From positions 1,994,001-2,058,000 of the forward strand of contig CM065296.1 of NCBI GenBank assembly GCA_032871835.1: DNA of 64,000 nt, written 5' to 3'. Position 1 is the first letter of the stretch. Every line of letters starts with the position of its first letter. Made by a program: the position numbers and the translations under genes. A model generated the notes under the pieces. It was not told where the DNA came from. It was given only the letters and a program-made list of their open reading frames with translations, and did no database searches. This DNA is from Dipteronia dyeriana. Lineage: Eukaryota; Streptophyta; Magnoliopsida; Sapindales; Sapindaceae. Of the stretch, positions 22,648-35,595 are shown in pieces.

Positions 22648-23159
22648 AAGAAGTACTCTTGGGAGCTTACAAAAGTGGTGGAGTAGCACAACATATATGC
22701 TTCGGAGAGCTTACAATGGTAATAAAAAATTAACCAATCCCGATATATTCTTAGGAGAGGTAATACATATCAGTGAGATAATACTACGATGGTGATATAC
22801 AGAGAATTTAGACGAGGTATATTGACTTGCCTTGGGCTGGTTGATTTCTTCATTAAAGGCGAGAGGAGATTTGAGATATGTATGGGAGAATGTATTTTGG
22901 CCTCTTCTGGAATTGATTGGAGCTTATATTTTGGCGTGTCCCTTCTTGGAGAGAGCTTTGTCACATTTATAGGTTCCAATTGCTTGTTGCCCACTCTGAA
23001 GATTACTGGATATATCTTCCTTCCTTATTCGTAGGGATTTTCTGTTTAATGTAGTTGACCCTAAAGAATCGGCTTATAGCTAATATCTTAGAGAAGATGT
23101 GATTGTTTCCTCTTTGAGCTATTTCACTAATGGTGGTCATTAAAGATTTGAATATTCTC

Positions 23160-23345
23160 TTATTAATGGCGTTGATCATATCATTAATAGGATTGACTTC
23201 CTCCATTAATATAGTTGACCTCATTAATAGGGTTACCTCCAATAATACGGTTTGACCTCAATAATATGGTTGACTATCTCCATTAATATGGTTTCACCTC
23301 ATTAATAGGGTTGATTACCTCCATTAATACAGTTGACCCCATTGG
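23160..23345. repeat. ATTAATA…GTTGACCTC minisatellite
   Basis: Degenerate units of about 20-28 bp (cattaatagggttgacctc and variants with tacctc or atctc) recur about eight times. Confidence 0.7.
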
Positions 23346-23885
23346 TGGTACTTTAAATGTCTTGAAAGTTAACCCTCTCTTCCTACATTGCCGGGAGGAG
23401 AGTTCTAGTTCTGCATGTCACTCTAGAGAGGTATTTCATGGAGGTTATCTGAGGTGACGCTTGATATTTTTCGAGGGGGAGGTACCCCAGGTTCTAGTAC
23501 ATTGGCGGGGTTCCCAGGGGACCTCTCGATTGTCATATAGCTAGATCGATCCTGTTGGTCTTTTCATGGAGCTTGTGCTAACCATTCTAAGGGTGAAATA
23601 TCCCATAGGGTTCCAACTTTGTAGCTGGGAGCTTGGTTTAGCTACGCCGAGCTTTATCTTGAAGCTCGACCTAATTTTCAGGATTCCTGGCGAGGTGGCG
23701 GGCTTTAATTGGAAAGCCTGAATGCATGAAAAGTGTTGAGAAGGTGTTGATTACCTCGCCCTTCTTCTGCGGGGTTGTAAGGTACCTCGACCTAGAGGAC
23801 CTCGATACCTTGCTACGTAGACCCGGATTTGGACCCTTGCTTGAAGGCAGGAAGGTGGAAAATTATTCTTTAGTCCCTAACCAAA

Positions 23886-24199
23886 TTATGCTATTAACAA
23901 GATTACTAAATTATATTGATAATTATGAATTGTTAATTAACTATTGATTAGAGGGTGTTAGTTGATTTATGGATTTAGGTGAAGATAAAATAATAGGATT
24001 ATTTTATTTTTACTAAATCATCTATCGAAGTATTTGAATTTAAATTTAAATTTAAAATACTTATTATCACTTTTAATATATTAGATATATTTGAAAAGGA
24101 TAATTAAAATATATTTATATCAATTAATAACACAGGAGATTGTTTTGGATGCAAATTGGTATGTGCACATATATAAGTGTTTGTATAGGATACAAAAAA

Positions 24200-24254
<55 letters not shown>

Positions 24255-24330
24255 AGTAGAGAGGAATATATATATAAAAACACAAGTGGTTAAGTAAGAA
24301 GTAAAAAACAAAATCTATTATATATATATA
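23886..24330 (+). repeat. Truncated 5' LTR segment of the copia element
   Basis: This segment matches 30700-31080 almost base for base, sharing GGAGGGTGTTAGTTGATTTA, GGTGAAGATAAAATAAT, AAAATACTTATTATCACTTT and TTGTATAGGATACAAA. The matching part lies inside the 3' LTR, so this is the corresponding 5' LTR part. The first ~1.1 kb of the LTR is missing here, and homology to the expected LTR end (about 47330-47866) is not seen, so this LTR is rearranged. A (TA)n run lies at 24202-24252. Confidence 0.75.
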
Positions 24331-25691
24331 TTAATCACTAAAACGGCGGGTACTGTTCATGGGCACTGTTCACTGCAGGCACTGTTCATACAGTACTATT
24401 CACATCTTGCACGGTTCCGTGTTGCCTAGTGCATTCCGTGCAGATTTCCCGTTTCGGATTCATAAGATGAATCGGAGTGACCTGAAGAGACTGGAAGATA
24501 TCTGAAGTTACTAGAAGACCAATGAATGTCTAGGGAAATTTTTTGTAATTTTATATTCCAATTTTTTAGGTTAAATAATCCACAGTACTCGGTCAATTGA
24601 TGTATGCTTTATATTTTGTGATGATAAAAGCACTGTAATGCATACGTATGTCATTTAGATTATATGTGCCTACACTAATATATTTGATATGGCATACATG
24701 CATCATAGCCTGATACTTTATGTATTTTTTTTAGTGTGATTACATAAATGACTATGAATAATGAGATTAGTTTTTTAATGGTTAGAAAACTTGGAAATTC
24801 TCATTAATATTAAGCTAGTTATTAAAGAGTTTAATAAGTTAGAGTAATATGGTCATTTATTGTAATTATGATTAATATGATTAATAACCTAATAATAAAT
24901 GAACCGTATAAAGAGTTAGGGTTTTAATAGTTAAAACTTGACAAACACTGACATAATAATCTGGCCTTAGTAAATAGTTTACAAAAGCTTAGATTATTAA
25001 CTAATAGATTAGATTTTTAATTGTTAAAAATAATTAACAATTTATTAGTTAATTAGAATTTATTTCTAATTAGTTAATGTGTTAGATAACTTGATTAAAG
25101 TTAATCGTTTAATCATGTAGAGTCTAGGTGCATTAACGGTTACTAGAAAACCCTAATTTTAAAATAGTGAGTGGGAGAGGGATATATGACCTATATATTC
25201 CGCGGTCTCCATCATTAGTTCAACACCGTGAGATCCGAGTGAAGCCTCGTGACGGCTTTCTTTCGTTCTCCCTAAGGAGGGTTTCCACAAAGGTTAATAC
25301 CATGGTTAACTTCCTAACGGATAGGATTTTCGAGGGTATTTCGGGATTGCCAGACCCTAAGGCGGCAATTCACGAGTTAAGTTCATGAGATCTGAAATGG
25401 TGGGTTACACTCACAAAGGTTTTGATTAAGTTTGTTAATTAAAAACCTGACTGAATAAACGATGGTTGAGTAATATGAAATAAGAGTTATTATAGAATAC
25501 CATTTGATTGAGAATATCTCGGTCCAACGTGCAACGACTTGACCGACCCTAAGGCGGCACTTTTTTGTGGTATGTTGGATTGTCATGGTATAGCAACTAG
25601 TTTTAGAGTAGTTCTAGTTCGTTAAACTTGTTTATGCATCATGTTTAAATTTATGCCAAATCACTCGCACTTGTTTTAAATAAATGGCTGA
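24331..25691 (+). other. Leader region of the copia element, no gene seen
   Basis: This stretch lies between the 5' LTR fragment and gag. It includes TACTGTTCATGGGCACTGTTCA-type repeats at about 24350-24405 and a duplicated phrase ACCCTAAGGCGGCA at about 25358 and 25545. No tRNA-Met primer-binding site was found where it would be expected. Confidence 0.45.
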
Positions 25692-26470
25692 ATGAATGTT
25701 TTATTTATTTCAGTAATAATATCTTCTGCATTACTTCAAATTCTCGCAAACGACAAATTAACTGGTGATAACTACACTGAGTGGAAACTTAACATTAATG
25801 CAATATTGGTCACCAAAGACCTCAAGTTTGTGCTTACGAAGCAATGTCCTCCAGTGCTTGCTACCAATGCCACACGAACTGTTCGTGAGGCATACGGGCG
25901 ATGGGTCTCATCTGATGAGAAGGCCCTGAACATATCTGGTGGCTTCTATGACAGACGTGCTTGTCACAAAGCATGAAGCAATAACTTCAGTATTCAAAAT
26001 CATGGAGTCATTGCAAGCTATGTCCGGGCAGCCCTCCAAGCAAAAGCGACACGAAGTTGTTAGTTCCGCTATGCTCGCTCGCATGAAGAAAGGTACGTCA
26101 GTTCGGGAACATGTCCTGAGCATGATGTCCTACTTCAACAAGGCAGAAGTCAATGGCGAGGCCATTGATGAACTCAGTCAAGTGAGCATCATACTAATGA
26201 CTTTTCCGAAGAGTTTCGATCAGTTTTAAAAGCATTTACGAGATGAACAAGTTAAGGTTCAGTCTCACACAATTGCTCTATGAGCTCACTACCTTTGAGT
26301 CCATGACTAAGGACAACAAGGGCAAGATTGGTGAGGCAAGTGTTGTCAAACCATCTTTCTCCAATAATAATAAAAGGAAGAGGTATGCTGGGAAGGCAAA
26401 GGGTAAGCCCAAAACAAGAAGAAGTCTAAGAAAGGTAAATATGATTTACTTATTCTTGAGTCATGTTTAG
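25692..26470 (+). pseudogene. copia gag remnant
   Basis: The first frame (25692-25976) has KLTGDNYTEWKLNINAILVT, a typical opening of Ty1/copia gag. After a frame change it continues in 25939-26229 (SMMSYFNKAEVNGEAIDELS) and 26243-26470, which ends in a basic stretch. At least two frameshifts and a stop at 26227 separate the parts. The zinc-knuckle expected near the end is not recognisable. This is the structural part of a retrotransposon whose pol follows directly. Confidence 0.8.
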
Positions 26471-27600
26471 TGGAAGATGATTCTTTACCCTGGATAGTTG
26501 ATTCGGGGGCCACTAACCATGTTTGTTCTTCTTTGCAATGGACTGATTCTTGAACACAGCTAGAGGAGGGAGCCTTCTCTATACGTATGGGGTCAGGGGA
26601 TGTCAATTCGGCACGAGCAATGAGCGTAATTAGACTACTTTTTTGTAATAGTTATATATTGTTAGACAGTGTATTTTATATTCCTGGATGTACACGGAAA
26701 TTGATTTCCGTTTCTAAGTTGTTAGAACAAAAATAAAATATTCTGTTTCTTTTAATAATAAGTCTGCTATTATTGGAAAGAATGGTTTGGATATTTGTTC
26801 AGGAATTAATGAAAACAATTTGTATATGTTAAGACCGTTAATACATACTACGATGCTCAACACCGAAATGTTTAAGGTTGAAAAACCAAAAACTAAACGA
26901 CATAAGATTTCTCTATATAATGACACGTATCTTTGGCATCTAAGGCTTGGTCATATCAACCTTGACCGGATAAACAGACTAGTAAAAATCGGACCTTTAA
27001 GTGAGTTAAAGGTTGGCACCTTACCTGTCTATGAATCTTGTCTGGAAGGTAAGATGACTAAGAGACCTTTTACGGGAAAAGAGCTTAGAGCTAAAGAACC
27101 ACTAAAGCTTATACATATAGACGTCTACGAACTGATGAATGTTAAAGCTAGGGGTGGTTATGAGTATTATGTCACCTTTATAGATGACTACTCAAGATAC
27201 GGATACGTCTACCTAATGTAACGGAAGTCAAAAACATTTGAAATGTTCAAAGAATTTTGAGCTAAAGTTAAGAATCAATTAGGTAGGACTATCAAGTCAC
27301 TACGATCAGATCGTGGAGGTGAGTACCTTGACCAAGAGTTTAAAGACTTCATGGTCGAGCATGGAATAGTTTCCCAACTCATAGCTCCCAGTACACCTCA
27401 GCAAAATGATGTAGCGAATAGGAGAAATAGAACCCTAATGGAAATAGTGAGATCTATGATTAGTTTCTTATCATTACCAAATTCCTTCTAGGGATATGCG
27501 TTACAAACAGTGGCATACATTTTGAATGTGGTGTCATCCAAATCTGTTCCTAAGACTCCCATGGAGTTGTGGAATGGTCGTAAAGCAATTTTGTGACATT
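26471..27600 (+). pseudogene. copia protease and integrase remnant
   Basis: PWIVDSGATNHVCSSLQW at about 26490 is the copia aspartic protease motif. The GAG-pre-integrase and integrase segment begins YLWHLRLGHINLDRINR (about 26927) and continues through LKLIHIDVY and YVTFIDDYSRYGYVY. A TAA at 27219 and further breaks follow. Downstream sequence up to 27600 still resembles the integrase core (SDRGGEY near 27309, then NRRNRT) but with stop codons. It is not functional. Confidence 0.85.
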
Positions 27601-29172
27601 TTCACATATGAGGGTGTCTAGTACACGTGCTAAAGAACAGAAGTGGAAAGCTATACTCCAAGTCTGTGGTCTGCCTGTTTGTAGGATACTCCAAGGAGAC
27701 CAGGGGTTGACACTTCTATAGTCCCAAAGATAACCAAGTATTTGTATCGACAAATGTGACGTTTCTTGAGGACAATTATATTAGTGACCATGAACCTAAT
27801 TCTAAGATTGTATTGAATGAGTTGGAGCCTGGTGAGACTAGTGCTTCATCAACAAGAGTTGTTGATCTACAAACATCTGAGAGTCAGATGGTTCCTGATT
27901 AGGATACACTACCACTTGACTTAGTGAGAGGGTTGTGAGACAACCTGAAGGATATTTAGGTATAGGTGAGGGGCAAGGTGTTGTCTCTACTGATAGTGTG
28001 GATGATCTATTGATATTTAAGAATGCAATGGAAGATCCTGATAAAGAGGAATGGCTTAAAGCCATGAATCTTGAGATGGAGTCCATATACTCTAACTTAG
28101 TCTGGGATCTTGTGGACTTACTGGATGGGGTAATACCCATATGGTGTAAGTGGATCTATAAGAGAAAGAGAGGAGTAGACGGGAAGGTAGAGACCTTCAA
28201 AGCAAAGCTAGTGGTCAAGGGTTATATCCAGAAAGAGGGGGTCAATTATGAAGATACTTTCTCGTCAGTAGCCATGTTTAAGTCTATTAGGATTCTCTTA
28301 TCCATTGCTGCCTATTTCAATTATGAAATTTGGCAAATGGATGTCAAGACTGCATTCTTGAATGACAATCTTGATGGGAGCATTTATATGATGCAATAAG
28401 AGGGATTCGTGTCTCAAGATCAAGAGCAAAAGATTTACAGGCTGCAAAGGTCAATCTATGGACTTAAGCAAGCATCTAAATCATGGAACATTAGGTTTGA
28501 TGATGTGATCAAAACATTTGGCTTCGAGAAGAACGTCAATGAGCCTTGTGTTTACAAGCGCATCATTGACAAGAATGTAGTTTTCTTGGTCCTTACGTAT
28601 ATGATATCCTACTCATTGGGAATGATGTGGGAGTGTTGTCTGATGTAAAGGGTTGGCTGGTTAGCCAATTCCAAATGAAAGATTTGGGAGAGGAGAGTTA
28701 TGTTCTAGGGATCCAACTTATAAGGGATCGTAAGAACAAACTCATAGCACTGCCTCAAGCATCTTATATCGATAAGATTCTTACAAGATTTTCGATGCAA
28801 AAATCCAAAAAAGGTAATTTACCTTCCAGACATGGAGTTCACTTGTCTAAGGAACAGTGTCCTAGAACACCTCAAGAAGTAGAGGATATGAGATATGTAC
28901 CATATACATCGGCAGTATGTAGTCTCATGTATGTTATGTTATGCACGAGACCGGACATCTGCTATGCAGTAGGAGTAGTCAACAGATATCAGTCCAACCC
29001 AGGATTGGATCATTGGGTTGTTGTCAAGACAATTCTCAAATATCTTCGGAGAATGAGAGACTATATGTTAGTGTATTCCGGGCAGGATTTGATCCTGTTA
29101 GAATACACGGATTCTGATTTTCAGGCTGACAGGGATTCTAGGAAATCCACGTCTGGATCAAATTCACCCTAG
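27601..29172 (+). pseudogene. copia reverse transcriptase remnant
   Basis: The reverse transcriptase spans two main frames, 27935-28648 (interrupted by a TAA at 28397) and 28627-29172. Recognisable blocks include KWIYKRKRGVDGKVETFKAK, WQMDVKTAFLND, SIYGLKQASKSWN and LCTRPDICYAVG. The catalytic box reads YVYDILLIGND near 28595 in the shifted frame, so one catalytic aspartate of YVDD is lost. The end resembles TNT1-94-type copia polyproteins. Confidence 0.9.
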
Positions 29173-29591
29173 GTGGTGGAGCCATTGTGTGGAGAAGTAT
29201 CAAGCAATCTTGCATTGTTGACTCCACCATGGAAGCCTAATATGTAGCCGCTTGTGAAGCCGCTTGTGAAGCTGCTAAAGAGGCTGTTTGGCTCCATTAG
29301 TTCTTGAGTGATCTTGAAGTTGTTCCAGATCTTGATAGGCCTATCACACTTTATTGTGATAACAGTGGTGCTTTGGCTAATTCCAAAGAACCAATAAACC
29401 ACAAAAGAGGGAAGCATATAGAGAGAAAGTATCATCTCATTAGAGAGATAGTGCAGAGAGGAGATGTGATCGTCACCAAGATAGCCTCACAAGAGATTCA
29501 TGTTGATCCATTTACGAAGACCTTACCGGCTAAACTATTTTCGGGTCACCTAGATGGTCTAGGGTTACAAGACATGCCTCACATGCTTTAG
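29173..29591 (+). pseudogene. copia RNase H remnant
   Basis: Continues the polyprotein after a frameshift at about 29172 and stop codons near 29238-29300. LYCDNSGALANSKEPINHKR and HIERKYHLIREIVQRGDV are typical of the copia RNase H domain. The stop is at 29589-29591, followed a few bases later by a polypurine tract. Confidence 0.85.
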
Positions 29592-29594
29592 TGC

Positions 29595-29605
29595 AAGTGG
29601 GAGAT
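29595..29605 (+). promoter_or_regulatory. copia polypurine tract
   Basis: AAGTGGGAGAT lies immediately before the 3' LTR start TGTTGGGG, as expected for the plus-strand primer. Confidence 0.7.
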
Positions 29606-30006
29606 TGTTGGGGTTTATACCCCTAATGATGTAATTTGTAAATGGATTTATGAAATAAATAAAAGGAAAAGTTTAATTCATTCTTGTTGTGTTGTTTATT
29701 TTATAACTTATGCATATATTTAACATCCAAAATTGCTGGATGTAATCTCAAACTGTGTATATGAGTGTCATATACAGATGGATACAGTAAGAGACGCGCA
29801 ATCTAAAGAGTCCATATATAGCAAATAAAGCTGGGTACTTTATTTGTGGTTAATCTATAGTTGTGGTCCATTCTGTAATGTACGGTGATTGTATCTTGAA
29901 TCATTCATATGAGATATGAGAATAGAGGCACCTTGTGTGATATGGTCATGTAGGACTGGGTCATGATCTATATGAATATCTCATCAGTATCTGTTTACCG
30001 ATGAGA

Positions 30007-30047
<41 letters not shown>

Positions 30048-31102
30048 ACTAATGATGTCTATATGTGAGTGATCTTAATCCTGAGTGTCTTATCGACTCC
30101 TTCGGGTTAGATTGTGGTTTTTGATATACCATGGGTGAGGTCGGATGCAGTTCTCGATCAATATGCTCCGTATGTTGGGATTGTGGTTTGGCTTGCGGTT
30201 GGGAAAGTTTATACACAATAGTGGAATCCACTCATTCTTGTGAGAAGTAGACAATATGAGCGCTCTCCTAATTCCGTGAGGAAATAGGATTTATTGTCCA
30301 TTAGAGAATCAACGGTACTTGAAGGATATATGTAATGAGAGGGGTATAACGGATATTATGACCCAACTCTAATTATGAACTATTGTTGAGGATCACACCA
30401 TATGTAATAGCTATATCGATGGACACCGAGTTGTATCGGCCTGTGTAAATGCGTCCACAGTTGAGAGAGGACAACTTCAGATTTTTAGTGGAACAACACC
30501 GGAGTTAATAATTAAGGAATATAATTAAAGAGTTTAGTTAATGATTCCGAGGATTATTAGAGCTTAAGATACTGTGGGTCCATTAGGTCCTCTTGCTAGC
30601 CCGATCGATTTAGGTAACAAGGGTCACAGTAAATTAATTGGACTGTCCAATTAATTGTGTTACAAAAGTGACACGTATATATTCGGGAATTAATTGAATA
30701 ATGAGATTATTTAATTACATTGATAATTATGAATTATTAATTAACTATTAATTGGAGGGTGTTAGTTGATTTATGGATTTAGGTGAAGATAAAATAATAT
30801 GATTATTTTATTTTTACTAAATCATTTATCTAAGTATTTGAATTTAAGTTTAAATTTAAAATACTTATTATCACTTTTAATATATTAGATATATTTGAAA
30901 AGGATAATTAAAAAATATATATCAATTATGAGATTGCTTTGGATGCAAATTGATGTGTGCATATATATAAGTGTTTGTATAGGATACAAACAAGGATATA
31001 TATATATAAAGAGAGTAGAGAGGAATATATATATATTTAAAAAGGCAAGTGGTTGCGTAAGAAGTAAAAAAAAAATCAATCAAAAGATATATATATATAT
31101 AT
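29606..31102 (+). repeat. copia 3' LTR, left part
   Basis: The LTR begins TGTTGGGGTTTATACCCC directly after the polypurine tract. It runs without coding content to the (TA)n tract at 31087-31102, where endogenous virus DNA begins. It includes another (TA)n tract (30009-30046) and the segment matching 23886-24330. The remainder lies beyond the viral insertion (47281-47866). Confidence 0.75.
31074..31102. repeat. Left flanking direct repeat of the viral insertion plus (TA)n
   Basis: AATCAATCAAAAGA followed by a TA run. The identical 14 bases plus a longer TA run occur at 47267-47329, at the other end of the viral DNA. This looks like duplicated target sequence at the insertion point. Confidence 0.8.
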
Positions 31103-31109
31103 GACGTTT

Positions 31110-31121
31110 TGGTATCAGAGC
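31110..31121 (+). promoter_or_regulatory. tRNA-Met primer-binding site, copy A
   Basis: TGGTATCAGAGC is complementary to the 3' end of initiator tRNA-Met and marks the conventional genome origin in caulimovirids. Confidence 0.85.
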
Positions 31122-31280
31122 CTTGAGGCTTGTTGAAGAAGACTTATAGTTTTTAACTTTTAGGTGCAAAAGTCAGTAGGTCTAAGGGTGTTTGCCGTTT
31201 GCTAGAGTGTTGTAGGCTGTTTCCCATTGACCGGGCTGTGAGTCAAAACCTAGGATTTCTGACTATTTATTTTCTTCATC

Positions 31281-33614
31281 ATGTCTACAAGTAGTTCCAG
31301 ACCCGGAATTGAACCCGACGATGTTAATAGTAGCACCGGACAATCTGTGGCCAATTTTGAAACAAACTGGGATGACAAAGATTTGGTAAATTGGCAGTTG
31401 CCCAATATACAACAAAATAGTATTTATAAAAAGAAACTTTTGGATTTTCGAACATTATTAGGCCAAAAGACTAAAGATATAAATGTCAAATTTCAAAATA
31501 ATACTTTTTCGACAAATCTTTTGAATAAAAACAGTTTGACTCGTTATAACGAAATTGGTTTCATTGACTTACACATTGGCAGTGTCCAAGTAGGTGTCCA
31601 AGTAGGTGTAAAACCCCTTTCAAAAATTGGTTTGAACAATTCCCTCTTAATTTTTTTAAGAGACAAAAGAATTACTGACTACAAAGAATCTATTCTTGGT
31701 ATGGCAGAAACATCTTTGACTTATGGACCAATTTATTTTCAAGTATACCCTAATTTCACTATTGCATTAAATACTGATGAGCAGAAGGAAAAGTGTTTGG
31801 TTATTGACATACAAACACACAATTATAAATTTTTAGAAAAATCCAGTTCTTATAAACTAGTATACAGAGTCCATTATCGTGTATTAACTTCAGGACTTAT
31901 ACCTAGTTATATACCACCATCTGTGCCAACTGGCCAAACCATATGTTTTAATGCATCACCATCAGTAAATGTACTTGTCCCTGTTCCGGTCAGATGGGAA
32001 AACATTAAGTTCCCTGATGATTGGGTCAAGGAAAAAGTTGACCAACCATCTTATAAACCACCAATGATAAATTTACACGATTGTGTAACAGAACAAGATG
32101 GAACTTTAAGAATATCATTCAGAAGAAGTTTATCAATTAAAGAAATTGATAGTGACCATTCAAGATCTTTAAATGATTTCCAATCTGCTAGGAATTCCCT
32201 TTCTAGCTCATCTAGAAGAAACATTGCTAGACAAATTCCTAGTTTAACTTCAAGAAGAATTGACAAACAACCTATATTTTTCACACCAAACTATGAACCT
32301 GATGATGAATCTGAACCCATCAACTTAATACCTAGAAGAAGAATACCTAAACCTCCTACACATGTGACACATGTCTTAAAAACCTCGGAGCAGATAGCCC
32401 AACCTATTCATTCTTATAACCAAGAACAAGAACAAACATCACCAACACCATCTCAAGTCTTAACTGAAATCCTAGAACCAGAACCTCCTGTCAGAACTAT
32501 TAATGTCATCAGTAAAGACAAATTTGACTTCCTTATGGCAGATTATCATTCCACCCAAAATCAAACTTTAAAAGAAAAGTACGAAAAGAATTATTCACCT
32601 AATAAAAGGAAACAATTCCATGAGAGATGGGTTAGATGCCTTGAAGACTCTAATTTAAATATCTCATTCTTTGATTGGTATATAGATAGAAAAAATTATG
32701 AACAAACTTGTTCTATCATTAACCGACAAAATCTCAGAACTTACAAGACTAAAAAAGGCTTAGAAAAACAAGTACATCCTCCTCCAAGAGATTTTGAAAT
32801 CAATATGCCTAATGATGACAACCCAACAGGAACCAATCGAACAGAATGCACTCCTTTCATTTTATTTGATGAGCCCATGTCACAAACTACACCCTTTTCC
32901 TCTCACCAAATAGGACTAATTATGAAACAAGGAAATTATACAAATTTTTTCCTTAACTCCATAGGAGAACAATTAGAAAAGATTGACCTTAATTTAACAC
33001 AAACTAGCACTTCACCAACTAAAGAAATTTTACCTCCCCAAGTCTATATTCCTTACAATGTTCCTTCCTCCTCTGATAAAGGAAAGGATAAAATCTTTGA
33101 ATCAGAACCTATCCTATTCCCAGTCCCAGTCCATACTGGAATTGAAAAATGTTTTGACAACCTGATTGATGAAGCAGAACTCCTAAGAACCCTAGAAGAA
33201 AGACTAGGAAGGATTCCATACCCAAATATCCAGACAATTGATAAAAGGATTCCTCCAGATTCTTCTGAGGAAGAAAATGAGACTGGAGACTTCCAAAACT
33301 TTATACAAAAAATTACAACCAATGAAAAAAATGAAAGTTATAATAAGACCAAATATTTTCAAAATACTAAACCATATTATCCCAAACCAACTCCCCCAGA
33401 CTTGCAATATGAAGAAACAGTTCCTTATAGAGCATACAATGGTAATGCATGTTATCAATTTAACGTTGATGGATTATCAGAATATCAGATAATAACTGTT
33501 CTAAGAAAAATGCACACTATAGGATACATTTACATTAAAAAACAAAACATGACACATGCTGATGCTGTTACCTCAATTACCACTGGTTTTGAGGGACAAC
33601 TATTTGGATGGTGA
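31281..33614 (+). pseudogene. Viral ORF1 5' part, movement-protein region, copy A
   Basis: This is an open stretch of 777 codons from the first ATG after the primer site. Residues ~90-260 (for example LTYGPIYFQVYPNFTIAL at about 145-162) have the look of the 30K-type movement protein of caulimovirids, which mediates cell-to-cell transport. The middle is Ser/Arg/Pro-rich and the end is acidic. A TGA at 33612-33614 interrupts it, but the same frame continues beyond to 33920. ORF1 was therefore originally one long polyprotein and this is its N-terminal part. The matching part of copy B has lost its start codon. Domain identity is by general resemblance. Confidence 0.7.
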
Positions 33615-35150
33615 ACACACACGTTGAGTCAATTAGCCAAGCAATCCATTATAGGCCATACTAAGACAGTTACTACAAACTATCATGTACAAACAAGTGA
33701 CCCAACTACCTTTGAATCTACATCAACACAAACACAAACCACCACTACCACATCTGAACCAGACGGAATTGATGTGTTATGTTATACTATATTAATGCAC
33801 TTTGTGGGAAACCCCAATATCAACCAAGGAAAAGAATTTTCAAAAATCCAAATTTTAAAATGCAAGAAACTAAATGATTTCAAATGGTATAAAGACATTT
33901 TCTTAACAAGAGTTTTCTAAAGGCCTGACAATGCAAACTCATATTGGAAAGAAAAGTTTATACCAGGATTACCAAAATTATTTTCAACTAAAGTTAGAGA
34001 TGAAATGGTTAGACAGATGGGCTGGTCAGACTGGTCCCAAATAGACTTAAATACTTGGACTTATGGTGAAATCATAGCATCTATAAATATTGTAGCTATG
34101 CAACTTTGCAACGATCTCATACTAAAAAGCCAACTAAAAAACAAAAATTAACAACTAAAAAATAGCTAGGCTCATGGTGTGAATAGTTTGGGTTTGACAA
34201 ATTACCCTCCAGTAAAAGAAGAAAGAAACCCTACATAAACTATAATTGGGCAAAAAGATACAAATATAGAGTTGATAAGGATCATAAGTCTGACAAAAAG
34301 GGGAACATAATCTGGTCTCCTAAAAAGAAATCATGGTCCCCTAAAAAATCAAAAAGGAATTACAATAATCACAAAAGTTCCTATAAAAGATCCAACAAAT
34401 GTTTTAAATGTGGTAAAGAATGATACTATGCTAATAAATGTCCTGAACAAAAGAAAAAAAATAAATAGCCTAGATCTAGATGACCAGACCAAGGAGAAAA
34501 TTATACAAGCCCTATGTAATGACTCTAAAACAACCAGTTCTTGTACCTCATCCTCCCCAGACAATGAAGTCCTTAAAATAAATGAATCTTCTTCAGACTC
34601 AGAAACATCATCCTCCTTATATAATTCTGAACCAGAAACCCAACCTTGCTTTTGTAAAGAAATCAATGTCCTTAACAAATATGACTATTCTCTCATGATT
34701 TGTATGATAGATAGTATTGAAGACCCTATACAGAAAGCACAATACATTAGACAATTATAAAAAATAATCACGGACGAACCCTCTACGAGTAATAAAGATA
34801 AACCTTTTAATGAACCAAAATCTTTCAAAAATGACCCATTTGAAACACCGGATTTTGAACAAAATGTCCTAGGAAAATTTCATAACAAATCTAGAAAAAT
34901 TATCATTCATGACTTACAAAAGGAAATCATCAACATTAAAGATGAAATAAAGATCCTAAAAATCCAAGTATAAGAATTACAAGTGACAAATGCTCTTAAT
35001 AAACAATTTACAAAAGTATCTCACAAAAAATAAGTTACTGACTTTAATAGTTCTGATGAATCTGACAAAGAATTAGAAACTGAAAACAATAACCAACCAA
35101 ACCTTTTGGACGTAGACCAAATTAATTCTATACAGGAAGTAAGAATACAA
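33615..35150 (+). pseudogene. Viral ORF1 capsid/zinc-knuckle region, copy A
   Basis: Coding continues from the movement region with stops at 33612 and 33918 and several frame changes. The CCHC knuckle near 34400-34440 keeps CFKCGK and ANKC but has TGA and TAC where the glycine and histidine belong, so it is destroyed. Copy B keeps an intact version. A frameshift at a poly-A run near 34455 is followed by an acidic serine-rich stretch (34480-34760). The region corresponds to the nucleic-acid-binding coat protein. Confidence 0.8.
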
Positions 35151-35595
35151 AATGGTACGTTGAGATTGACATTAGAATTGCCTCTAACTATAATATTCGT
35201 GCTACAACACTCATTGACACAGGAGCAGACTTAAATTGTATTGTAGAATCTTTGGTCCCTACTAAATATCTAGAGGCTACCACTGAAAACCAATATGGTG
35301 CTAATAAAATCAGACTTGACATCAATTATAAACTCACTAATGCTAAAGTATGCAGCAGTGGAGTTTGTTATAATAATGACTTTATTATGGTAAAAACCCT
35401 TTCCCAAAATGTCATTTTAGGGTACCCTTTTTATATTTAATATCACCCTTTAAAGTTATCGCAGAAGGACTTGTAACTGAGTATTTAGGGAAAGAAATCC
35501 TATTCCCTTTTCTTTTCCCTGTTCTAGTTAAGGATCTTAACACTTTAAGGAATGACAACATTTGCACTGAACCTGTTAACAACTATATTGCCACC
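35151..35595 (+). pseudogene. Viral aspartic protease region, copy A
   Basis: LIDTGADLNCIVES at about 35209-35250 is the retroviral-type aspartic protease active-site motif that processes the polyprotein. The frame changes before 35252 and ends in a TAA near 35438. Sequence to 35595 links it to the reverse transcriptase. Confidence 0.85.

Larger units (their letters stand above)
21918..23700 (-). repeat. Probable LTR of the gypsy-type element
   Basis: This segment lies directly upstream (minus strand) of the primer-binding-like site. It has no coding content. It includes GTGGTAGGTAGGAG duplications at about 22050-22145, a (TA)n tract at 22589-22644 and a GTTGACCTC-type minisatellite. The outer LTR boundary and a partner LTR were not found. 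Confidence 0.35.
16860..23885 (-). mobile_element. Decayed gypsy-type LTR element, probably Tat/Retand-like
   Basis: Read on the minus strand, TTGGTTAACACTTTC is followed by TGGCTCCGTCTGTGGGAA at about 21895-21912, close to the primer-binding sequence TGGCGCCGTCTGTGGGAA common in plant gypsy elements. DNA to its right (about 21920-23880) would be the 5' LTR and DNA to its left the internal part. The internal part contains no recognisable pol. It has a degenerate satellite and, on the plus strand, coiled-coil-like coding remnants. Tat-lineage elements are known to carry tandem repeats and antisense extra ORFs near the 3' end, which would fit. Boundaries are approximate and the lineage is an inference. 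Confidence 0.4.

Noticed and set aside
22359..22694. 111-codon frame with YIYIYI
   Set aside because: Spans a (TA)n microsatellite. The same applies to frames at 24091-24311 and 47226-47489.
33053..33492. Minus- and plus-strand frames of 84-89 codons within the viral ORF1
   Set aside because: Shadows of the movement/linker coding region in other frames.
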